Assembly: GCA_963971285.1 (NCBI GenBank)
Contig: OZ020244.1
Span: forward strand, 5,456,001 to 5,520,000
Origin: Astropecten irregularis
Taxonomy: Eukaryota; Echinodermata; Asteroidea; Paxillosida; Astropectinidae
Length of the DNA: 64,000 nt
Direction of reading: 5' to 3'
Shown here: positions 57,591-64,000 of the stretch, in pieces
How the letters are laid out: each line of letters begins with the position of its first letter
Numbering within the stretch: position 1 is the first letter of the stretch
Position numbers and translations under genes: made by a program
Notes under the pieces: model-generated
Seen by the model: the letters and a program-made list of their open reading frames with translations, nothing else
What the model was told of the DNA's origin: nothing
Database searches by the model: none

Positions 57591-59871
57591 TCTCATTTCG
57601 TTCTGGAACTGTTATGAGAATGTCTGTTGGAACGCATGTGTGGCATATTGAAATACACTTAAACTGTGTGACGGAGCAAATGATCATGCTGAGTGCAGTG
57701 TATTCGTATTATGTACACTGACTAGAAAATGGTGTCACCTTTAAATAATGTAAAATTGCCCGGACGATAACTTCCGGTTAATTCATCACAAACAACTGAA
57801 GATTTGCAAAAATCATCGTATGCGTACGATGTAAACAATTTGCAATTTGCACTGATGTACGTCATGCAATTACCGAATAAACAGCATTTGAATAATTACA
57901 TCATGTTTCCTTTAAAAACACATAACTTCTCGTTGAACACTGAATATGTTAATTGTTGGGATTCACGAGTTCAGTAACATATGTCAATATCAAAATCGTA
58001 GGTCATGTGGTTCTAAAGTTATAAAGCACCAACATTTTTCCTAAAAACGCTTGTAATTTGATACCCGATGACGTCATCATGACGTCAATCTGCTAAATAC
58101 AACTTGACATCATACTTTGTCTATACTCCCCAAATGATATTTCGAAATGAACAGCACTATCCAATAATGAAAATCAATGTCAATCTTTCAGTCCGATTCT
58201 CACGGTGGATGGGATCAAGTTATCTTTATAACTGCAGTCGCCAGTACATGCAACAACATCATTCAATTCGCAACGTGTTTTTGCAAGCATTAAGTAATTA
58301 TAAAAGTGCATCACAAGAGGGCGCTGTTGTGGGGACTCTATTATTCCAACAACAGAGAAACGATCGAGCGTGAACGTTAGGTGTTATGCAGTTGACTATA
58401 TCACACAAAATAATCACACATTGTATATCGCCATCACAGACAACCAAATTTAAGTTTTAAAAAGTTTAATTCATGAAATGGTACGTATATTGTCCGGGAT
58501 TACATGATTCCGATATTTGATAAAAATGTCAATCACAATGGCGTATAGCACCTTTAAAATATGCAATATTGTCATGACGATAACTTCCGGTTACTTCATC
58601 ACAGACAACTGAAAGTTTGCAGACGTCATTCTATGCGTACAATGTAAATAGTTTGCAATTTTCATTGATGCACGTCACGTGATTACTGAGTAAACAGTAT
58701 TTGAATAATGACGCAAGTTCTCCTTTAAAAGCGCATAACTTCCGGTTGAATGACGTCACCATTTTTAAATTTCACAAACTTGTCAAGGTGCATTAGAGCT
58801 TCACACCTACCAAATTTTGCTGAAATTCATTGTTTACTTTCGGATTACGTAATCACTGTATATCTTTAATCAACCGAAGAGGGCGCTATATAGCCCGCAT
58901 GACGTCATCGTTTATGTTTTGCGAAAGGCCAAGACCTCCTCTACCTTTGAACCCCGGGGTGTTTTGAGCCCAAAACCTTCCGTGTTTGAGTTATTTTGAG
59001 TCAAACTATAACTTCCGGTTACACCGGAAGTGAAGGTCATTTGTACACAGCATTGAATATATTAATTGTTGGAATTTACGTGTTGAGTAACATATGTCAA
59101 TATCAAAATCGTAGGTCATGCGGTTCTCAAGTTATAGAGCACCAAAGTTTTTCCTAAAAACGCGTGTAATTTGATACCCGATGACGTCATCATGACGTCA
59201 ATCTTCTAGGTACAACTAGGCATCATGTCCGAAGTTGCCACCAAGTTTCATGTCGATATCTTGTACCTGTGACCAAGAAGTCCTGCTGACAAGTTTGGGA
59301 TGAAAAAAACTAAAAAATAAAATTCGTACAATAACAATAGGTGTTCGGCTGAACCCGAAATCCGTTGTTTACTTTTTGATTACGTAATCACTGTATATCT
59401 TTAATCCACCGTAGAGGGCGCTATACAGCGTGTATGACGTCATCGTTTATATTTTCTGAAAGCCTAAGACCTACTCTATCTTTTACCCAGAGAGGTTTTA
59501 TGTGCCCAAATCCTTCCGTTTTCGAGTTATTTTGAGTCAAACTTCAACTTCCGGTAACACTGGAAGTGAAGGTCATTTGTACACAACACTAAATATGTTA
59601 ATTGTTGAGATTCACGTGTTAAATAACATATGTCAATATCAAAATCGTAGGTCATGTGGTTCTCAAGTTATAAAGCACCAAAGTTTTTCCTAAAAACGCT
59701 TGTAATTTGATACCCGATGACGTCATCATGACGTCAATCTTCTAAATACAACTTGACATCATGACCGAAGTTCCCACCAAGTTTCATGTCGATATCTTGT
59801 AACTGTCATATAGAAGTCCTGCTGACAAGTTTGGGAAGAAGAAAAATAAAAAAAAAAAAAAAAAAAAAAAA

Positions 59872-59965
59872 AACTCGAACAATAACAATAGGTGTTCGGC
59901 TTGAACCCGAACACCTAAAAACTCGAACAATAAAAATAGGTGTTCGGCTTGAACCCGAACACCTA
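59872..59965 (+). repeat. Same hairpin minisatellite, two units after poly-A
   Basis: Two units of the 57.4-kb motif follow a run of about 25 A (59,847-59,872). A single partial unit is at 59,324-59,358. The poly-A followed by the same hairpin suggests the 3' ends of retroposed copies. Confidence 0.75.
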
Positions 59966-60041
59966 ATAAAAGCAAGTAATAAACTGCTTCAAACTGCTCA
60001 TCAGCAAAAATAATGACCTGGAAGGTTGGAACTTAAAAAAT

Positions 60042-60430
60042 GCTTGAAGTTAGGAGGGCCTGACGCGTTTCGATCCTAGCAGAATCTTTATCGAAGGCTA
60101 AATGACAAGAGAACAAGAAAATGGAAGTAAAGATTAAATGGATGAGAGAATCAGAACAAAAAGGACGGTAGGTTAAGTACCACGGTCAGTGGACGGGACA
60201 AAGGAATCTGTTGCATCTTCATGCTTTTGTTTGTGCCCATCTTTCAAGTTGCCTACCCAGATTCCTTTGTCCCCATTCCCTGACCACCACGACCTACCCT
60301 AACCCCTATGTTCTGAACCTCTCGTCCATTTATGTGTATCTTTATTTGCATGCTCTTGTCCTCTTGTCATTTATAGTCTTCAATAAAGATTCTGCTAGAA
60401 TCGAAACGGGTCAGACTCGACCCTCCAAGC
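60042..60430. mobile_element. Family J element, 389 bp, inverted termini
   Basis: Left GCTTGAAGTTAGGAGGGCC, GACGCGTTTCGATCCTAGC, AGAATCTTTATCGAAGGCTA is mirrored at the right (TCTTCAATAAAGATTCTGCT, AGAATCGAAACGGGTCAG, ACCCTCCAAGC). A TGACAAGAG word continues the symmetry inward. The interior has no domain. The termini resemble those of the hairpin at 48.5 kb. Confidence 0.7.
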
Positions 60431-60486
60431 ATAAATAAAAATAAAATTTACAAATTGCGTGAATTAAATATTGTCTCATTTTCGCT

Positions 60487-60878
60487 GGTGTCGATTTCTG
60501 TTCAGGATTGGGGGGGATGATTGGTGATTTGGTGTCCTATGCGAGGGAGCGAAGCGACAGAGCCGGTTGAGGATGTGGGAGGTGGGATACCTCCCTCCCA
60601 AACCAGGGATTTTTTAATAAAAACAGAGTCGCAAAGTCGAATTTTAGAGCATAAAAGTCGCATTTTAGAGCATTTAAAAACGATATTCAGAAGAATTAAA
60701 CAATATATATTCACTTCGAAGACTAACAAAACAACAAGGATCATGTAATATTTCTATACAATAAAATTGAATGACATTCAACCTCAAAATATTGGGGGAT
60801 GATAATACACGCCATCCCCTCCACCTTTAATATTGGGGGGGATATATCCCCCTCACCTCCCCCCAGGGATCGACACCC
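60487..60878. mobile_element. Element I, 392 bp, GGTGTCGAT termini
   Basis: GGTGTCGATTTCTG at the left is inverted at the right as CAGGGATCGACACC. Next to the ends are G-rich or C-rich runs (GGATTGGGGGGGATG; TCCCCCTCACCTCCCCCC), and the middle is AT-rich with TCGNATTTTAGAGCAT twice. No ORF of interest. Confidence 0.55.
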
Positions 60879-61057
60879 ATGCTCATTTTGATTTTTGCAA
60901 TCTTGAGGTATAAGTGACCTTGTCTCTAGTCTTTTAAGTAAAGGGTAACACTTTGTAGTAGGCCAGTCACAGACGGATACCAGCTATTAGTTTGTGTTTA
61001 AAAGACATGGCTATTCCATACTCATTGTTTTGTTTCTAATATTTTGTTTTGTTTCAG

Positions 61058-61261
61058 ATGGTATAGCAAGACTTGATGTTGTTCAGTTCCTTGAATATGA
61101 TACATTCGAAATGCCCGAATTGGACCTCAAAAGCAACTTGGGTTTCCTGTCAGTTTCCCCAATCCCATACGACATCTTCATCGATAGCAGCGACAAACAA
61201 TCATATCTCAAAATTGACAATAATAAAGCCAAGTTTGGTTCTTACGACGCGAATGGTAGAG
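61058..61261 (+). CDS. Unidentified gene, exon a
   Basis: A 204-nt exon between TTTTGTTTCAG and GTAAGTG, phase 1-1. It encodes DGIARLDVVQFLEY, LGFLSVSPIPYDIFIDSS and SYLKIDNNKAKFGSYDANG. The upstream extension to 60,994 is an intronic polypyrimidine tract opening with GTG, not a start. Confidence 0.7.
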
Positions 61262-63757
61262 GTAAGTGAGGGAGAATTCGACCGGATACAGAAAAAATGG
61301 ACCATTCTAAGTGTTGTAGCCACCGATGCTAAATGATTTGTTCTTGATACAAGAAAATGGGACCAGCAAAACTGATTTCCAGATTATTTTTTCCGCTTGG
61401 TTTTGCGAAAAAAGTTTTTGTTTTAATTTTAAAATTTGCTCAAGAGGAAAGACGAAATATAATTAGATATTTCTTGTGCGTTTATGTTACACTTAGGTAA
61501 GTTCTACATATACCATTATTCCGGTGGAGATCCATCTAAGGGCAATGTAGTAGCTTTTTCACAAATCAAGATGGCGTCTCCTGCTAGTAGCAACAAGACA
61601 TCGGATGATGAGACCTGCTTTGCTGGTAAAGGTAAAAACAAAGTGACAGCCATGGTGAGTACATTTATATATATAGACTCTTTGAAACTAAACCAATATT
61701 CGTGCATACCTATTTGAATTACAGCTTTGAGTGGTTGAAACATGAAAGACTGTATAATGGAACCAATAATCCAAAGAAGTGACCCGTTTGTGTTTGAAGT
61801 TTGCGCTAGAATGCCCTTATAATTATACATATACATGTATATACATAACGCAACACGAACACGTCTTTTTTGGCGTGGTTGTTCGTAATGGTACATGGTG
61901 TCGTAAACTATGGTGTCGATTTCACCAAACTCATCGTAACTTACTATCAATTGTAGGACTTTTGATTGCATTACAGCCCTACGTAGGATAGGCCTTCTAC
62001 GATGGGTTATCCTTCGTACCTCGAGTTACGATCGATCGTAGAGCTTCGTGAAATCGACCCCATATCACGTAACCAGCACATGGGTACTGGAGGTCAGATA
62101 AAAATGTAAATGTCGCTGTGTTTGAGAAAGTTGGTTGGAGAATAAAATTAGGAGAGTTAAGGGGATGGAGGTGGGGGCAGGGTAGGGGAAGTCTCTGTAT
62201 CGCACCATTCTTGGCCGTGTGTATTATCTCTTTAATTATTGTCAGTATTAGCATCTCTGTGGGTTTTTTTTATTCTTTGCAGAAATTTCCAAGTTACATG
62301 TGCATGGTTGGAACAAACATTAAACCCGATCCACGCTTTTGGTATCAACATCTCGACATTAACAGTAATATCCATACCCTGGAAAGCTATACAGCTAAGG
62401 GTGAGTCAATGTTCATAAAGGAATTCTGTTCTGAAATTTCTCATGGGCATTTGTCCTGGGTATACTTATATACCTTTTCTTCGTGGACATCCGCAGAGAA
62501 ATTCGTTTGTCATGCACGTGATACACTTTTAGTTACATTCTAGTGATAGACTGTTCCATTCCAATCGGCTTCGCCTCATGGAAATGAACAGTCCATCTGT
62601 CACCTCATGAAATTATTTATACCATTCTGCTCATAAATGTTCCTTTTTGGGTGCATTCGTTAGCTAACTCGGGTCAGCCATTACTGGGAATAGTTATGCT
62701 ATACTGCACAAAACAAGCCAGAGAATGGGGACAAGGTTGACTGGTGTCGGGGAGCTAAACGAATGCACCCATTATACTAAAGTCCGACACGTGTACGCGC
62801 GCGTTTGGAGCACGCGACTGGAACAAGCAGTGTGGTTGGACAGGAGTGCAGTGGGAGGGGCTTAACATAACTGGATCGGCCCATTTTGAGTCTAGTCTGG
62901 TTCCAAGACCAAGAATCTCGGACAAGGGGCGTTTACGAAACGGATGTCCGCTTAAGGCTCCGGCTCCATTTCGTGAATCCATTCTGAATTAACTGGTATC
63001 AAAATAGAGGCTTTTCGCTGCGGTTCTGAAGTAGATTCTCTAGTTTGAAAATGAAAACAGAGTTTCAGCTTAAATGACAAACCACAACCTATATTTTCAC
63101 CATGGATATCAAAGCTGGAGCCTGAGCCTAAGCCTCCGTTTCGTAAACGACCTATAATAATTGTCTCATAATTCTAGAGCCGTGTCCCATGATTCTCTGG
63201 CTGCGGCTACAAATTACACACGCACCTAGCCACTGACTGCAGCTGTTTCCATAAACATGTGTGTTATTTGAGGCCAGTGAATTGGTACACGGTCTAAGAT
63301 TTTTTAACAAGAGTCGTTAGGGAATAGTCTTTGGGCAGGGAACCAGACTATTTGGGGCCTACAAGAATGAGCAGTGTTGGACTGCTCCTTGTGGACATAG
63401 CCATAGACTCATAAATATTATTCATCTAGATGATAATCATAGATTAAAAAAAACTAATAAACATTCGAATGATAAATTGGCAGGTTCACGTCATTCGCTA
63501 TATACACTGTGACTCGAGTCCGAGTCTAATTATGGAAAACATTACTTGAGTCTGCAGGCTCGAGTCGAAGTCATGATTCTTGAAATAAACAGCAACAGTA
63601 TTAATTATCTGATTACTTATGTTTACAGATATGTTCCTCTGGAAGGATGAAAAGGACAAAGCCATCCTGTCAGCGAATCCGATGTTGCTGACAATTTGCG
63701 ATGCATACTTTAGAGAGGACGAGGACCAGGCCAAACCTGATGCCTTTGAAGCTACTG
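61058..63757 (+). CDS. Unidentified, probably secreted protein; 4 exons, 5' incomplete
   Basis: Exons 61058-61261, 61497-61654, 62283-62400 and 63629-63757 join without a frame break (junction phases 1, 0, 1; entry phase 1). Introns are GT-AG with good acceptors and donors (GTAAGT, GTGAGT). About 203 residues are encoded. They are rich in Asp, Lys and aromatic residues, with three Cys and one NKT glycosylation sequon. Visible patches are LDVVQFLEYDTFEMPELDL, KFYIYHYSGGDPSKGNVV, KFPSYMCMVGTNIKPDP and DMFLWKDEKDKAIL. I recognise no family. Entry at phase 1 implies a missing upstream exon, plausibly a signal peptide; none was found in 45.1-61.0 kb. The last exon either splices at GTACAAG or runs to a stop at 63,807. 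Confidence 0.65.
61497..61654 (+). CDS. Unidentified gene, exon b
   Basis: A 158-nt exon, entry phase 1, exit phase 0, before GTGAGT. It encodes KFYIYHYSGGDPSKG, VVAFSQIKMASPASSNKTSD with an NKT sequon, one Cys in ETCFAGKG, and a Lys-rich end. Confidence 0.7.
61911..62062. mobile_element. 152-bp MITE (element K) in intron of unidentified gene
   Basis: TGGTGTCGATTTCACCAAACTC is mirrored by GAGCTTCGTGAAATCGACCCCA, with internal ATCGTAA/TTACGAT pairs and a GTAGGATAGGCC centre. Compatible with a Harbinger-type MITE. Confidence 0.65.
62283..62400 (+). CDS. Unidentified gene, exon c
   Basis: A 118-nt exon, entry phase 0, exit phase 1, between TTTGCAG and GTGAGT. It encodes KFPSYMCMVGTNIKPDPRFW and YQHLDINSNIHTLESYTAK, with one Cys. 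Confidence 0.7.
62649..62770. mobile_element. 122-bp MITE (element L)
   Basis: GGGTGCATTCGTTAGCT is inverted at the right as AGCTAAACGAATGCACCC (one indel). It lies in the last visible intron of the unidentified gene. No ORF. Confidence 0.65.
62926..63153. mobile_element. MITE family B, copy 2
   Basis: The ends GCGTTTACGAAACGG and CCGTTTCGTAAACGACC are inverted repeats, followed inward by GGCTCCGGCTCC-like words. The interior matches 7,681-7,925 (GAAGTAGATTCTCTAG, CCACAACCTATATTTTCACC). 63,160-63,625 is intron with nothing else recognised. Confidence 0.7.
63629..63757 (+). CDS. Unidentified gene, exon d (possibly last)
   Basis: Acceptor TTATGTTTACAG, entry phase 1. It encodes DMFLWKDEKDKAILSAN, MLLTICDAYFREDEDQAK and PDAFEATG, with one Cys. 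A phase-1 donor GTACAAG follows at 63,758; it is weaker than the gene's other donors. If it is not used, the frame continues 16 residues through a CC and a poly-Lys stretch to TGA at 63,805-63,807. Confidence 0.65.
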
Positions 63758-64000
63758 GTACAAGTTGCTGCGTGAAACGGGAAAAAAAAAACTACATTAC
63801 CAATTGAAATGATTCAAGTGCTGGTTAGTTTCGGTCTGTATATGATGGAGGTGTATAAAGCCACTTGTGTGCGAGTACTAAGTAGGCAAAGTGGTGGCCA
63901 AGTCGCCGGGAACGACATTCCCCATATCGACCGAAATGACAATTTTAGTGGCAGAATTATGATGATGTGAAGTTATCTGACATTGATTCGTTAATGCACC

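Larger units (their letters stand above)
55395..59965. repeat. Mosaic of diverged ~450-500-bp repeats (family F)
   Basis: At least four copies (about 55,400-55,640, 55,890-56,350, 58,780-59,290, 59,355-59,830) share GATTACGTAATCACTGTATA, CTTTAATCNACCG, AGAGGGCGCTATA, ATGACGTCATCG, ACTTCCGGTAACACCGGAAG, AACATATGTCAATATCAAAA and GATACCCGATGACGTCATCA. Parts of the same sequence recur at 55,700-55,830 and 57,752-58,110. No coding domain seen; possibly the long non-coding end of a larger transposon. Confidence 0.65.

Noticed and set aside
58104..58373. 89-aa plus-strand frame as a gene
   Set aside because: No domain or splice context; it begins at the edge of a diverged repeat and ends in unique AT-rich sequence.
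60994..61057. Signal peptide (VFKRHGYSILIVLFLIF...) as the start of the unidentified gene
   Set aside because: The frame opens with GTG, not ATG, and the hydrophobic stretch is the T-rich tract before a good splice acceptor at 61,057. The in-frame ATGs nearby run into stops.

Overview
This is eukaryotic, metazoan nuclear DNA. The evidence is GT-AG introns with matching phases, tRNA-derived SINEs, DIRS-like and LINE retrotransposon remains, a PIF/Harbinger deletion derivative, many TIR-bearing miniature elements, and a satellite carrying TTAGGG-like motifs. The repeat mix suggests a marine invertebrate, perhaps an invertebrate deuterostome (echinoderm, hemichordate or cephalochordate), but the phylum is not proven from the sequence.

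Layout. 1-6.7 kb is retrotransposon wreckage: a DIRS-like reverse-transcriptase fragment, a minus-strand LINE fragment, a DIRS-like tyrosine-recombinase fragment, then a plus-strand LINE with an intact-looking endonuclease core, frameshifts and a deletion inside the RT. 6.9-45.1 kb is one plus-strand gene of five coding exons encoding a 218-aa secreted protein: signal peptide, short linker, and one F5/8 type C (discoidin) domain. Its second intron is 36.1 kb and holds a 30-kb head-to-tail satellite (11,005-41,046; about 29 units of ~1,027 bp). Other mobile elements lie on either side of the array inside the intron. 45-61 kb has no recognisable gene. It is a dense patchwork of MITEs, SINE pieces, a TTAA-flanked family in four copies, and a mosaic of diverged repeats rich in TGACGTCA sites and hairpin minisatellites. 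61.0-63.8 kb holds four phase-compatible exons of a second plus-strand gene, incomplete at the 5' end and possibly at the 3' end; I do not recognise its product.

The most unusual part is the intronic satellite. Each unit carries a G homopolymer (9 to ~19 G) followed by a 15-bp minisatellite built on CTAGGGTTAGG, both G-rich on the coding (non-template) strand. The array shows three different higher-order periodicities (about 2.06, 1.56 and 3.05 kb) and two units sharing the same ~480-bp deletion. A 468-bp TIR element (M) abuts its left edge, and a 5'-truncated copy of M in the same orientation abuts its right edge.
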